Positions 34,579 to 42,869 are shown, numbered from the stretch's first letter. The stretch is DNA of 64,000 nt from an uncultured Bacteroidia bacterium (GCA_902774365.1 CACYHX010000008.1:1-64000); one strand, 5' to 3'. Made by a program: numbers and translations. The notes: a model not told the origin generated them from the sequence alone.

Positions 34579-35508
34579 ATGAAAAACAAAAACTACATCG
34601 TTCATCTGGCCGGCGTGGTCGCCATGGTTTTCTGGGGCATGTCGTTCGTTTGGTCGACACAAGTCTACCAAAGCCTCAACCCCACGGCAACGATTTTCCT
34701 GCGTCTCGTGGTAGCCACCATCTTCTTTACCGCGATACTATTTGCTTTCCACTTGAACGAAAAAATCAAGAAGGAGCACCTTGGACTCTTCGCCCTTGCG
34801 GCCATGTTCGAGCCGTTCCTTTATTTTATCTTCGAAGGCTATGGACTGAAGAACACCTCTCCCGTCATTGGCTCCGCCATCATCGCCATGATCCCCCTGG
34901 TGACGCCCATCGCGGCACGCATCTTCCTCAAGGAACGGCTGACGCCCATGAACATCGTGGGATTCATCGTCTCCTTTGTCGGTGTCATCGTATTGCTCCT
35001 CAACAAAGACCTGGAATTCACCGCCTCACCCAGAGGCATCCTATTCCTCAGCGGCGCCGTTATCGTGGCTGTGGGCTATTCCATTGCGCTCATCAAACTA
35101 ACGAAGCTATACAAGCCTCTGACAATCACCTGGATGCAAAACATCATTGGAATGTTGTATTTCATTCCTTTAGTCCTCATCATGGAACGGTTTCAGCCAT
35201 CCAACTTTGCCAATGTGGGCAGTTACATCGTTCCGTTGGTCTGTCTCGGTGTGTTTTGCAGTGCAGTTGCCTATGCCCTATGGGCCTTTGCTTATAGCAA
35301 GCTCGGAGCCTCACGTGCCAATGTCTACAGCAACCTGATACCCGTCTTCACGGCGATCTTCAGCTACCTTTTGGCCATGGAAGAAATGACGGTGTTCAAA
35401 ATCATCGGCATTGTCGTGGTCGTGGTAGGACTGGTGCTGTCGCAAATGAAATCAAAAAACGGCCCTTCGACAGGATCAGGGACCTTAACTGAACAACTGA
35501 ACAACTGA
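34579..35508 (+). CDS. EamA/DMT-family transporter, 309 aa
   Basis: Ten hydrophobic helices in two EamA repeats; typical motifs are VFWGMSFVWS near the start and KERLTPMNIVGFIVSFVGVIVLL. Exports or imports small metabolites across the inner membrane; substrate unknown. The last 15 residues (GPSTGSGTLTEQLNN) come from a dispersed repeat and an 8-bp tandem repeat, not from the family. Followed after 17 bases by a methyltransferase gene. Confidence 0.9.
   Translation: MKNKNYIVHLAGVVAMVFWGMSFVWSTQVYQSLNPTATIFLRLVVATIFFTAILFAFHLNEKIKKEHLGLFALAAMFEPFLYFIFEGYGLKNTSPVIGSAIIAMIPLVTPIAARIFLKERLTPMNIVGFIVSFVGVIVLLLNKDLEFTASPRGILFLSGAVIVAVGYSIALIKLTKLYKPLTITWMQNIIGMLYFIPLVLIMERFQPSNFANVGSYIVPLVCLGVFCSAVAYALWAFAYSKLGASRANVYSNLIPVFTAIFSYLLAMEEMTVFKIIGIVVVVVGLVLSQMKSKNGPSTGSGTLTEQLNN
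35465..35484 (+). repeat. Dispersed repeat CTTCGACAGGATCAGGGACC, copy 1
   Basis: 18 of 20 bases match 45425-45444. Here it lies inside the 3' end of the EamA gene and is read as PSTGSGT. Confidence 0.7.
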
Positions 35509-35510
35509 AC
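35487..35510 (+). repeat. Tandem 8-bp repeat AACTGAAC, three perfect units
   Basis: It spans the stop codon of the EamA gene and ends 15 bases before the methyltransferase ATG. The same unit appears at 59166-59173 before a glycosyltransferase gene. Confidence 0.75.
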
Positions 35511-35525
35511 AACTCCCAATTGACA

Positions 35526-36296
35526 ATGATTACAAGCAAAACAAACCCAAAGATAAAAAACCTCGTCAAGCTACAAAAGGCTTCCGAGCGCCGCGAGCAG
35601 AACCGCATCCTCATCGAGGGACAACGCGAGATTGAGCGCGCCCAGGCCTGTGGTTTCGAGATTGAACAACTGTACGTGTGCGAACCCTTGCTGCGCGAGC
35701 CCGTCAAAGTGAAGGCTGCATTCACTGAGACCGTCACGGAAGAGGTGTTCGACAAAATCGCCTATCGTGAGGGCAGCGACGGGCTTTTGGCTGTGGCCAT
35801 ACCTAAATATAAGAGCCTCAGCGAGTTCAAGCCAAAGAAAGATGCTTTAATCATCGTTTTAGAGACCGTGGAAAAGCCCGGCAACCTCGGTGCCGTGATG
35901 CGTACCGCCGACGCGGCGGGCGTGGATGCCGTCATCGTGGCCGACCCCGCCACCGACCTCTTCAACCCCAACGCCATCCGCGCTAGCATTGGCTGTATCT
36001 TCAGCGTGCCGGTGTATGCCTGTTCCACCGAGGAATGTATTCAATGGCTGAAAAAGAACGGCATCACCATCTATTGCACCTACCTCAAGGCCTCCATCGA
36101 CTATCTCGACGCCGATTTCCGCAAGGCTTCTGCCCTCGTCATGGGCACCGAGGCCACCGGCATCTCCGACGCTTGGGTCGAGGCTGCTGACCAAAACATC
36201 ATCATCCCCATGAACGGCATCGCCGACTCGCTCAACGTGTCGGTGACTACCGCCATCGTCACCTTTGAGGCCGTGCGGCAACGCAGAAAACCATGA
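35526..36296 (+). CDS. TrmH/SpoU-family RNA 2'-O-methyltransferase, 256 aa
   Basis: N-terminal L30e-like RNA-binding part (KTNPKIKNLVKLQKASERRE) and a SPOUT knot with KPGNLGAVMRTADAAG, LVMGTEATGIS and IIPMNGIADSLNVSVTTAI. Methylates ribose in rRNA or tRNA using SAM; exact target unknown. Start is the ATG at 35526; a TTG two codons upstream is less likely. Overlaps the next EamA gene by ATGA. Confidence 0.93.
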   Translation: MITSKTNPKIKNLVKLQKASERREQNRILIEGQREIERAQACGFEIEQLYVCEPLLREPVKVKAAFTETVTEEVFDKIAYREGSDGLLAVAIPKYKSLSEFKPKKDALIIVLETVEKPGNLGAVMRTADAAGVDAVIVADPATDLFNPNAIRASIGCIFSVPVYACSTEECIQWLKKNGITIYCTYLKASIDYLDADFRKASALVMGTEATGISDAWVEAADQNIIIPMNGIADSLNVSVTTAIVTFEAVRQRRKP

Positions 36297-37198
36297 AAAA
36301 GGACTATTTCCTGCTGCATCTCTCCGTCTTCATCGCCGGTTTCACCGGCGTGCTGGGGCGACTCATCACCTTGGACTCCGCCATCTTGGTGTGGTGGCGC
36401 ATGGCGGCGGCAGCGGTGATTATGTTCCTGTATTTGCGAATAACAACACGGCGTGGCGCGGACGCATGCGATGCGTCCCTACAAAGGTTCACATTCAAGG
36501 ACGTTTTGCAGATGGGCGGTGTGGGCATGTTGTTGTGCCTGCATTGGGTGTTTTTCTACGCCTCCATCAAGGCCTCCAACGTCAGCATCGGCGTGGTGTG
36601 TTTCTCGCTGGTCGGGTTTTTCACGGCCTTGTTTGAACCCATCATCAACAGGCACAAATTCTCGGGCAGGGAATTCCTATTCAGCCTGCTCACTATCTTA
36701 GGCATCTATCTGATCTTCCAATTCGACGCACGCTATCGCTTGGGCATCGTCTTGGGCGTGGTCTCGTCTGCCTTGTATGCCTTGTTTGCCATCACCAATC
36801 AGAGAGTTGGCAAGCACTACGAAGCCAAAAACATGTTGCTTTGGGAGATGGTAGGCGGTCTCATCGGGCTGACCTGCCTCTTACCTTTATATAATATGTT
36901 CATCCCCGTCGGGCGACTTTATCCTGTCGGGATGGACTATGCCTATCTGGCTTTTATGGTGGTGGTGTGCACCATCGGCCTCTGCCTCTTGCAAATCATT
37001 GTATTGCAAAGGATTCCGGCCTTCACCGTCAATCTGACCTACAATTTGGAGCCGGTGTATAGCATCATCCTCTCCATGTTCATCTTCAGTGAGTACAAGG
37101 AGTTGAATTTCTCGTTCTGCATCGGCATCGCCTTGATTATCATCTCGGTGGTGTTGCAGACTTGGAGCGAGATTAGAAGACGCAAGGTCATAACTTGA
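36293..37198 (+). CDS. Second EamA/DMT-family transporter, 301 aa
   Basis: Ten predicted helices and two EamA repeats. Between helices 2 and 3 residues 53-64 (RRGADACDASLQ) are encoded by a GACGCAT/ATGCGTC palindrome and look unlike the family. The frame stays open, so the protein may still fold, with a polar loop. Translationally coupled to the methyltransferase; last 11 bases overlap the convergent EEP gene. Substrate unknown. Confidence 0.88.
   Translation: MKKDYFLLHLSVFIAGFTGVLGRLITLDSAILVWWRMAAAAVIMFLYLRITTRRGADACDASLQRFTFKDVLQMGGVGMLLCLHWVFFYASIKASNVSIGVVCFSLVGFFTALFEPIINRHKFSGREFLFSLLTILGIYLIFQFDARYRLGIVLGVVSSALYALFAITNQRVGKHYEAKNMLLWEMVGGLIGLTCLLPLYNMFIPVGRLYPVGMDYAYLAFMVVVCTIGLCLLQIIVLQRIPAFTVNLTYNLEPVYSIILSMFIFSEYKELNFSFCIGIALIIISVVLQTWSEIRRRKVIT
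36454..36483. repeat. REP-like palindrome inside the EamA coding region
   Basis: GACGCAT (36461-36467) and ATGCGTC (36471-36477), followed by CCTACA, match the inner arms and right flank of the GTAGAGACGCAT family. The left flank has diverged (TGGCGCG). Confidence 0.7.
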
Positions 37199-38138
37199 TT
37201 TTCACGAACACTGGATAATGGTCCGATGGATTATGGCGGATGTATTTATCGAAGATGATCTCCTGTGGCGCATCGTTGCCTTTTAGCACCTCTTCGGTAT
37301 CATCAGGTGTCCAATAGCTGTCGGTAAGCACGCCGTAGGCCTCCACCTGAATGGCCTTCGACACAAACACATGATCGATGCGGCTCGTTGAGTACAAATC
37401 CGTCTTGAAATTGTTGAAAGTGCCGTTTTCCGCAAAGCGGATACGTGCCGTTCTGTAAGAGTCTTTCAACATTCCCGATTGCGTGAAGATGGTGTAGATT
37501 TCATTGTTTTGGTCCACGTTGAAGTCGCCCGTGAGGATGACAGGATGCCCCTGCGCAATCTCGTTGATGCGGGCCATGACGAGTTTGGCCGCCTCGCGAC
37601 GTGCCACCACGCCGATATGGTCCATGTGGAGGTTGAAATAATAGAATTCCCGTATAGGCTTCGACTTCCTTTTGTTGAAGAGGCCATGACGCATTGGAGG
37701 CGCCATCACCCCGAACTTACCCCAAGTGCAGACGCGGACACAGACGGCATCCCAGCCCAATCCGGGCTTGTCGGGTGTTTCGCTGAGCCAGAAGTCGCCA
37801 TGGTCGAGGAGTTTGATTTTGTCTTTCTTGTAGAAAATGGCCTCGTGTTCACCGCCATGCACGCCATCTTCGCGCCCAACACCGATATAATCGTAGCCAT
37901 CGAGGGCGTTCTTCATGTCGCCAAGTTGTTCATAAAGCACCTCTTGCGTGCCGAAGATGTCGGGAGCCATGAAGTTCACCTGGTCGCAGATAACCTGGCA
38001 GCGCTTGGCCCATTGTTCGCCTTGCACGCTGTCGTTCCTGTTCTTGTAACGGATGTTGTAGGAGCCGACCAACATATCTTGGGCGGAGAGTTGTAGGGAT
38101 GCCACTACGATGAGGGCAATGAGGAAGAGTTTTTTCAT
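37188..38138 (-). CDS. Secreted endonuclease/exonuclease/phosphatase-family enzyme, 316 aa
   Basis: Signal peptide (1-20). EEP motifs: LVGSYNIRYKN, IFGTQEVLYEQ (metal Glu), TGDFNVDQNNEIY (Asp-x-Asn) and NPSDHYPVFVKI (Asp-His). Metal-dependent phosphodiesterase; substrate may be nucleic acid, phospholipid or sugar phosphate. Exported. Confidence 0.92.
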   Translation of the reverse strand: MKKLFLIALIVVASLQLSAQDMLVGSYNIRYKNRNDSVQGEQWAKRCQVICDQVNFMAPDIFGTQEVLYEQLGDMKNALDGYDYIGVGREDGVHGGEHEAIFYKKDKIKLLDHGDFWLSETPDKPGLGWDAVCVRVCTWGKFGVMAPPMRHGLFNKRKSKPIREFYYFNLHMDHIGVVARREAAKLVMARINEIAQGHPVILTGDFNVDQNNEIYTIFTQSGMLKDSYRTARIRFAENGTFNNFKTDLYSTSRIDHVFVSKAIQVEAYGVLTDSYWTPDDTEEVLKGNDAPQEIIFDKYIRHNPSDHYPVFVKIKL

Positions 38139-38213
38139 AGGAATATTAATTTATTGGGACAAAAATAAAAAAATAATGTGTATGATTTTTAATCTCCTGA
38201 AAAAAACACAATA

Positions 38214-38238
38214 TAGAGACGCAACTGATTGCGTCTCG
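38214..38238. repeat. GTAGAGACGCA palindrome, copy 2
   Basis: TAGAGACGCAA and TTGCGTCTC around CTGA; the right flank is degraded (GAATA). First of three copies downstream of the RAYT gene. Confidence 0.75.
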
Positions 38239-38259
38239 AATATCATCAATCATTGCCGT

Positions 38260-38286
38260 GTAGAGACGCATTCAATGCGTCTCTAT
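38260..38286. repeat. GTAGAGACGCAT palindrome, copy 3
   Basis: GTAGAGACGCAT-TCA-ATGCGTCTCTAT. The 19 bases before it (ATCATCAATCATTGCCGT) recur almost unchanged before copy 6 at 39086, so a longer direct repeat brackets the RAYT gene. Confidence 0.85.
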
Positions 38287-38305
38287 CATAATCAATCATT
38301 TTCAT

Positions 38306-38332
38306 GTAGAGACGCATTCAATGCGTCTCTAC
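38306..38332. repeat. GTAGAGACGCAT palindrome, copy 4
   Basis: Perfect 12-bp arms around TCA, 21 bp after the RAYT stop codon. Confidence 0.9.
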
Positions 38333-38353
38333 AAAAGGAACAAGAATGCAGGA

Positions 38354-38920
38354 TTATTTCGCGTCATAGAATTCATCCTCTGTCCATTTGGCAACGTTAT
38401 TCTCAATATAACAGGCAATTGCATTCAATTCTTCAATGTTGCGAACAATATGGTCATGATAACGGGCTTGCCAACCAAACCAAATGTCATTTTTCAGAGC
38501 GAATGAAGTCGTTGCCGTTTTGATACCTCTAATAACAGAAGCCAAATTCTTCCTTTGAGGAGAAAACGCATTCTCGGATGCATCAATGCTATCCATACAT
38601 TTCTGTTCGCTCACATAATCTACAGGCGTGTTATAAACATTATCACCGATGACGACCAACAAATGTACATGATTAGGCATAATCGTGAATGTAGGAATCT
38701 CAAGGTTCATATCAGGCCTCACCTGTGGAGTTGATAGAATCTGCTGATTCAGATATTCTCCAACCGTCGACAAGGTCACAACGCCATCTTTTATCTCACC
38801 AAAGAAATGCTCACGATTCTTCGTGCAAATTGTCACAAAATAAGTACCACCATTGTATTGGTGCCACCAAGCACGTGCAGATGGAATGCGATAACGGCCT
38901 TTGTATTTTGTTTCGTCCAT
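38354..38920 (-). CDS. REP-associated tyrosine transposase (RAYT), 188 aa
   Basis: Typical single-domain Y1/RAYT: GGTYFVTICTKNREHFFGE at the start, HUH motif IMPNHVHLLV, and the tyrosine helix LNAIACYIENNVAKW. Cleaves and joins single-stranded DNA at REP hairpins. Three GTAGAGACGCA palindromes lie on its 3' side and two on its 5' side, which fits the substrate relation known for RAYT-REP pairs. It differs from the longer transposase at 370. Confidence 0.92.
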   Translation of the reverse strand: MDETKYKGRYRIPSARAWWHQYNGGTYFVTICTKNREHFFGEIKDGVVTLSTVGEYLNQQILSTPQVRPDMNLEIPTFTIMPNHVHLLVVIGDNVYNTPVDYVSEQKCMDSIDASENAFSPQRKNLASVIRGIKTATTSFALKNDIWFGWQARYHDHIVRNIEELNAIACYIENNVAKWTEDEFYDAK

Positions 38921-38995
38921 AATTCACAGCTATTTTCTGACCCCAAATATAGGTGTTATTTCAATTCATAGTGATATTATTAGACGGATTAATCT

Positions 38996-39021
38996 GTAGA
39001 GACGCATTGAATGCGTCTCAG
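38996..39021. repeat. GTAGAGACGCAT palindrome, copy 5
   Basis: GTAGAGACGCAT-TGA-ATGCGTCTCAG; the right flank is degraded. About 75 bp upstream of the RAYT start. Confidence 0.8.
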
Positions 39022-39085
39022 ATAACGATGATTTACAATAATTAAACAAATTAATAACGTATAAAATATCATCAACCATTGCCGT

Positions 39086-39112
39086 GTAGAGACGCATTCA
39101 ATGCGTCTCTAC
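39086..39112. repeat. GTAGAGACGCAT palindrome, copy 6
   Basis: Perfect 12-bp arms around TCA. Its right end supplies the TAG stop codon (39109-39111) of the minus-strand GNAT gene. Confidence 0.9.
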
Positions 39113-39693
39113 AAAAGAGAACAAACCATTTTATTATACCACGCCCCAAACACAAACATCTCCTCGCTGAAGGCAAAACCCTCACATTCATAATACCTTT
39201 GCAGACGCGGTTTGTCTTTGTCGACAAGCAGTGTAACCTTTTGAAAACCATTGTTTAAAGCAAAATCAACGCGGTCGTGCATCAGCATCTTACCGATGCC
39301 AACGCCCCTATAATCGGATAGAATCGCCATGCTATCCAAATAAAATTCGCCCGGACCAGTTTCCATTGCGTTGTGGTTCAAATCCATGCCAGAGGTTTGC
39401 TGCACGAGGCCGAAGGTCTTTTCGCGCATCTTCGCATAACGGGCGCCATCATAGGCCACCAATCCACCCACCGCACAGCCATCAACCTCTGCAATGCGTG
39501 TGTTGCGGTAACTATACAAGGTGTCGTCCATGCGACAAATCCCAACCAAATGCTCGTAGAGAACACGTTGGTTATCGGGAAGAGCCGCATCCATGTCAAG
39601 CATTTCAATGCCTGCCAAAACCACACGCGCAATGAAAGGGGCATCCTCCGATGTGGCATCACGAAGCTGGACTATGGGGAAAACAGGTTGCAT
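39109..39693 (-). CDS. GNAT-family N-acetyltransferase, 194 aa
   Basis: LRDATSEDAPFIARVV start and the acetyl-CoA loop MAILSDYRGVGIGKMLM (R/Q-x-x-G-x-G/A) with ALNNGFQKVTLLVDKDKPRLQRYYECEGF. Transfers acetyl to an unknown substrate. ATG at 39693 chosen; a longer frame reads antisense-like low-complexity inside the MFS gene. TGATG overlap with the MFS stop, so coupled. The REP palindrome ends the gene (tail MVCSLL). Confidence 0.9.
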   Translation of the reverse strand: MQPVFPIVQLRDATSEDAPFIARVVLAGIEMLDMDAALPDNQRVLYEHLVGICRMDDTLYSYRNTRIAEVDGCAVGGLVAYDGARYAKMREKTFGLVQQTSGMDLNHNAMETGPGEFYLDSMAILSDYRGVGIGKMLMHDRVDFALNNGFQKVTLLVDKDKPRLQRYYECEGFAFSEEMFVFGAWYNKMVCSLL

Positions 39694-40886
39694 CAACGTA
39701 GTTTGTTTCTCTGATAATGAGGCGTTACAACGACGACAAAGAAGACGAGCGACACCAGCACCGAGGCCGAGGCCACCAGATAGGCCGCCGAGAACGAGAA
39801 ATGCTCGGCCAGCATGCCGCCCGAGAAGATGCCGATGCCGAGACCCAAGTCCCATGTCGTCAGATAGGTGGAGGTGGCGGTGCCACGTTGCGCATTGGTG
39901 CCCAAGTTGATGAACAGGGCGTTGAACGACGGGAATGCCGCACCGAAGCCCAAGCCACAACATAAGGCTATCAGCAGGAACGCCGCAGCCGTATAGTCCG
40001 TGCCCAAGGCGTTGCAATGATGGCACATGCCCAAGCCGAACATGGCCAACACGACGATGCCCAGACCCAAGGCGATGGTCTGCGTCACCTTGCCCTTGTC
40101 CACCATCTTGCCCGCAAACAGACGCGAGGCAATGAGGCCGACGGCATACACCGTGAAAAACAGTCCACTGCTGATGGTCAGGCCCATCTCTTTGGCATAG
40201 AGGGCGATGTAATTCGAGATCTGTCCATAGGCGAAAGCCAACAAGGTGAATGAGACGCCCGCCAGCAGGCCTTTCAACAAGATGAAACGGTCCAAGGAGA
40301 TGGGTGGACGCTTGACGGGTGGCCTTACTTTGGTCTGAATCCTTGAGGCAAACATTGCCGCCAACAAGCTGCAGCCCATGCAGCCCAAGAAGATGGCGTT
40401 GAAGCTGAAATGCTCGTAAACAAACAATCCCGTCATCGGGCCGACGGCCATGGCGATGTTGTTGGCCACGCCATAATAGCCGATACCCTCTCCCCTATGC
40501 TCCGACGGCACCACGTCGATGACCAAGGTGTTGCCACCCACGGAGGTGAGACCGAAAGCCAGACCATGCACGATGCGCACTATTATTAATATTGTGATGG
40601 TAGCGGCAAAGAGATAACCCACAAACACAGCTGTAAAGATGGACAACGCCAAGAGATACAGGGGCTTGCGCTTGAAGGTGTCCATCATATAGCCAGAGAA
40701 GGGGCGCACCACTAAAGTGGCGAGTGTGTAACACGAGATGACCGTGCCAATCACCGCATTGCCTGCCTGGTATTTCTCCATGATGAAGAAGGGCAACACG
40801 GGCAGCAACAGATAGAACGAGAAGAAAAACAAGAAGTTCGCTGCACAAAGGCAGAGGTAATTCTTATTGAATAGTTTTTCTTCCAT
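39693..40886 (-). CDS. MFS transporter, 397 aa
   Basis: Twelve hydrophobic helices; the loop 2-3 motif appears as RPFSGYMMDTFKRKPLY, and VHGLAFGLTSVGGNTLVIDVVPSEHRGEGIGYYG is typical of drug-H+ antiporters. Start at ATG 40886 (MEEKLFN), since the promoter box is upstream and the longer frame starts beyond it. First gene of a two-gene operon with GNAT. Substrate unknown. Confidence 0.92.
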   Translation of the reverse strand: MEEKLFNKNYLCLCAANFLFFFSFYLLLPVLPFFIMEKYQAGNAVIGTVISCYTLATLVVRPFSGYMMDTFKRKPLYLLALSIFTAVFVGYLFAATITILIIVRIVHGLAFGLTSVGGNTLVIDVVPSEHRGEGIGYYGVANNIAMAVGPMTGLFVYEHFSFNAIFLGCMGCSLLAAMFASRIQTKVRPPVKRPPISLDRFILLKGLLAGVSFTLLAFAYGQISNYIALYAKEMGLTISSGLFFTVYAVGLIASRLFAGKMVDKGKVTQTIALGLGIVVLAMFGLGMCHHCNALGTDYTAAAFLLIALCCGLGFGAAFPSFNALFINLGTNAQRGTATSTYLTTWDLGLGIGIFSGGMLAEHFSFSAAYLVASASVLVSLVFFVVVVTPHYQRNKLR

Positions 40887-41240
40887 GATACAAGGCTCGT
40901 TTCGGGCGGCAAAAATACGGAAAAAAGGCACATCCCTATTGGATGCTTAAGGCTTTTCTGGTTGTTTTTACCGAGCGAGCATCCCTATGGGATGCAAAAA
41001 CAACCCATTTTCGGAAATTTTGTCAGTATATTTTGGCTATTTTTACGCAAAATCGGAAATTTTGTCATTAAAAACTTCGATTTTAACCCGTTTTTGGCCT
41101 TGGCAAAGAATTTGACTAAGTGGAGTCGTCCGAGCAAAGTCCCGTAGGGACGGCAGGACATTAAGCAGGCGACGTGAGTCCCTGCTGAGTGAAACGAACA
41201 CAAATAAACAATCAACAATTAAAAATAGGAGATCAAAACC
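40887..41240. other. 354-bp intergenic region with short palindromes
   Basis: No convincing gene. Contains the minus-strand -7 box at 40910-40917; the inverted repeat GCATCCCTATGGGATGC (40979-40995) with a degenerate copy CATCCCTATTGGATGC (40931-40946); the palindrome GTCCCGTAGGGAC (41139-41151); and a good ribosome binding site (AGGAG) before the Hsp20 ATG. No -7 box was seen for Hsp20. Confidence 0.6.
40910..40917 (-). promoter_or_regulatory. -7 box TATTTTTG for the MFS-GNAT operon
   Basis: Minus-strand match 23 bases before the ATG at 40886. Confidence 0.6.
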
Positions 41241-41666
41241 ATGTTAGTAACTAGAAGAAACCAAGACTTCATGCCTACTCTGTTCAACGAACTGATGAAC
41301 TGGAACGACACGACTTATTCAACGCCTCGCATGAACATCATGGAGACGAAAGACAACTACAAGCTCGAACTCTGCATCCCTGGTCTCACCAAGGAAGATG
41401 TCAAGTTGAGCATCGACGCCGAAGGCAACCTCGTCGTAGAGATGGTCAAGGAGAACAAGAGCGAGAAGAAAGAGAACAAGGAAGAGATGCGCTACCTGCG
41501 TCACGAGTTCTCAGTGGAGCACTTCCGCCAGACCGTGATGTTGCCTGAAGACATCCACAAAGAGCAGATCAGCGCCAAGGTCGATAACGGCATCCTCGAC
41601 ATCGTCATCCCGAAGGTGACCGTTGAAGAGAAGAAGCAGGCCGTGCAGACCATCGAGGTTTGCTAA
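41241..41666 (+). CDS. Small heat-shock protein, Hsp20 family, 141 aa
   Basis: Alpha-crystallin domain from about residue 32: MNIMETKDNYKLELCIPGLTKEDVKLSIDAEGNLVVE and VDNGILDIVIPKV. ATP-independent holdase that binds unfolding proteins. Ribosome binding site AGGAG 11 bp before the ATG. Single gene closed by a terminator. Confidence 0.95.
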   Translation: MLVTRRNQDFMPTLFNELMNWNDTTYSTPRMNIMETKDNYKLELCIPGLTKEDVKLSIDAEGNLVVEMVKENKSEKKENKEEMRYLRHEFSVEHFRQTVMLPEDIHKEQISAKVDNGILDIVIPKVTVEEKKQAVQTIEVC

Positions 41667-41732
41667 GGCGCCGAAGGCATAGATACACTCGGCTAAAGCC
41701 TCGGTATGACATGCCTTCAATACTATCCCACA

Positions 41733-41764
41733 ACGGGACGGAATCATCCGCCCCGTTTTTTTTG
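41733..41764 (+). terminator. Terminator after Hsp20
   Basis: ACGGGACGGA and TCCGCCCCGT around ATCA (one mismatch), followed by a long T run. Inner bases recall the GGCGGAT palindrome at 375-391. Confidence 0.85.
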
Positions 41765-41799
41765 TTTTTCCTTCTGCGTTTCCCAACACTATTATTTTG

Positions 41800-41807
41800 T
41801 ACCTTTG
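41800..41807 (+). promoter_or_regulatory. -7 box TACCTTTG for the porin operon
   Basis: TAnnTTTG match 18 bases before the ATG at 41826. Confidence 0.65.
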
Positions 41808-41825
41808 TCGCAAATTTGAAAGCCT

Positions 41826-42869
41826 ATGAGAAAAGCGTTACTCCTCACTTTTTTGGGTCTCTTCGCCTGCATGCAGGCCTTCTCGCAAGACAAGAAGCCG
41901 TTTATCACCCTCGACAACCTTCATTTGAACACCCGTGCCGATTTCACCTTCGACTACAATTTTGGGCACGACACGGTGGCTCCCAGCACCGACCATGGTT
42001 TTGCAGGTAAATACCTCGTGGTAGCCCTCGACGGCACCATAGGCAAGCGCTTCTCGTACCATTTGCGTCAACGCATCAACGCCCCCAACATCAGCTTCGC
42101 CAACACCTTCTTCCAAGGCACCGACTGGGCCTACCTCAACTGGTACTTCACCGACAACTTCTTCCTCTCGGCGGGTAAGCAGGTCGTCGCCATCGGAGGC
42201 TGGGAATACGACACCAACCCCATCGACATCTACTATGGCACAGAGTTCTGGAACACCGTGTGCTGCTATGCCGTGGGCGCCTCCATGAACTTCAAGGACA
42301 AATCGGGCAAGAACCATGTGTTGGTCCAAATGTGCAACTCGCCCTTCATCAACCAAGCCATGCAAAGCATCTATGCCTATAATGTCATGTGGTATGGCAA
42401 TTTCGGCGTATTCAAGACCGCCTACTCCGTCAACATGATCGAATACGAGAAAGGACAGTTCATCAACTACATCGCCTTGGGCAACAAGTTGCAGTTCAAA
42501 GGCGTGGAGATGTACCTCGACATCACCAACCGAGCTTCTTTCAAGCAAGAGCACTTCTTCGGGCAGGACATCACCGCCATCTTTGGCATCGGCGTCGACA
42601 TCGGGAAGAAATGGATCGTCTTCGCCAAAGCCGGCTACGACTTCAACAAGGCCCAGCTCCCCAATGCCACCAACCCTTACGACACATACATCGAACCCGG
42701 CAAGAAAGTCGACTTCGAGAGTATCGGATTCGAATTCTATCCCCTTGGCGACCGCAGCCTGCGCCTGCACCTCTGTGGCTCACACACCAGCGTGGATGGC
42801 ATCAGCAAGCTCCAAGGCAACGTCGGTCTCACCTGGAAAGTCGATATGCTTCGCCTGATAAAAAAATAA
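41826..42869 (+). CDS. Outer-membrane porin-like beta-barrel protein, 347 aa
   Basis: Signal peptide (1-20, ending QAFSQ). Alternating hydrophobic beta strands with aromatic girdles and LHLNTRADFTFDYNF, SYHLRQRIN, WAYLNWYFTDNFFLSAGKQ and IGFEFYPLGDRSLRLHL, like OprO/OprP-type or phosphate-selective porins. Ends in a strand (LTWKVDMLRLIKK). Substrate unknown. Six bases before the next gene, so one operon. Confidence 0.85.
   Translation: MRKALLLTFLGLFACMQAFSQDKKPFITLDNLHLNTRADFTFDYNFGHDTVAPSTDHGFAGKYLVVALDGTIGKRFSYHLRQRINAPNISFANTFFQGTDWAYLNWYFTDNFFLSAGKQVVAIGGWEYDTNPIDIYYGTEFWNTVCCYAVGASMNFKDKSGKNHVLVQMCNSPFINQAMQSIYAYNVMWYGNFGVFKTAYSVNMIEYEKGQFINYIALGNKLQFKGVEMYLDITNRASFKQEHFFGQDITAIFGIGVDIGKKWIVFAKAGYDFNKAQLPNATNPYDTYIEPGKKVDFESIGFEFYPLGDRSLRLHLCGSHTSVDGISKLQGNVGLTWKVDMLRLIKK

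Noticed and set aside
38214..39112. Regular GTAGAGACGCAT repeats looked at as a possible CRISPR array
   Set aside because: Spacing is irregular, each repeat is a perfect palindrome, and a transposase gene sits between them; no cas genes.
39700..40026. N-terminal 111-residue extension of the GNAT frame as a fusion domain
   Set aside because: It lies inside the MFS gene in another frame and is His/Leu/Arg-rich low-complexity; the ATG at 39693 fits the family start.
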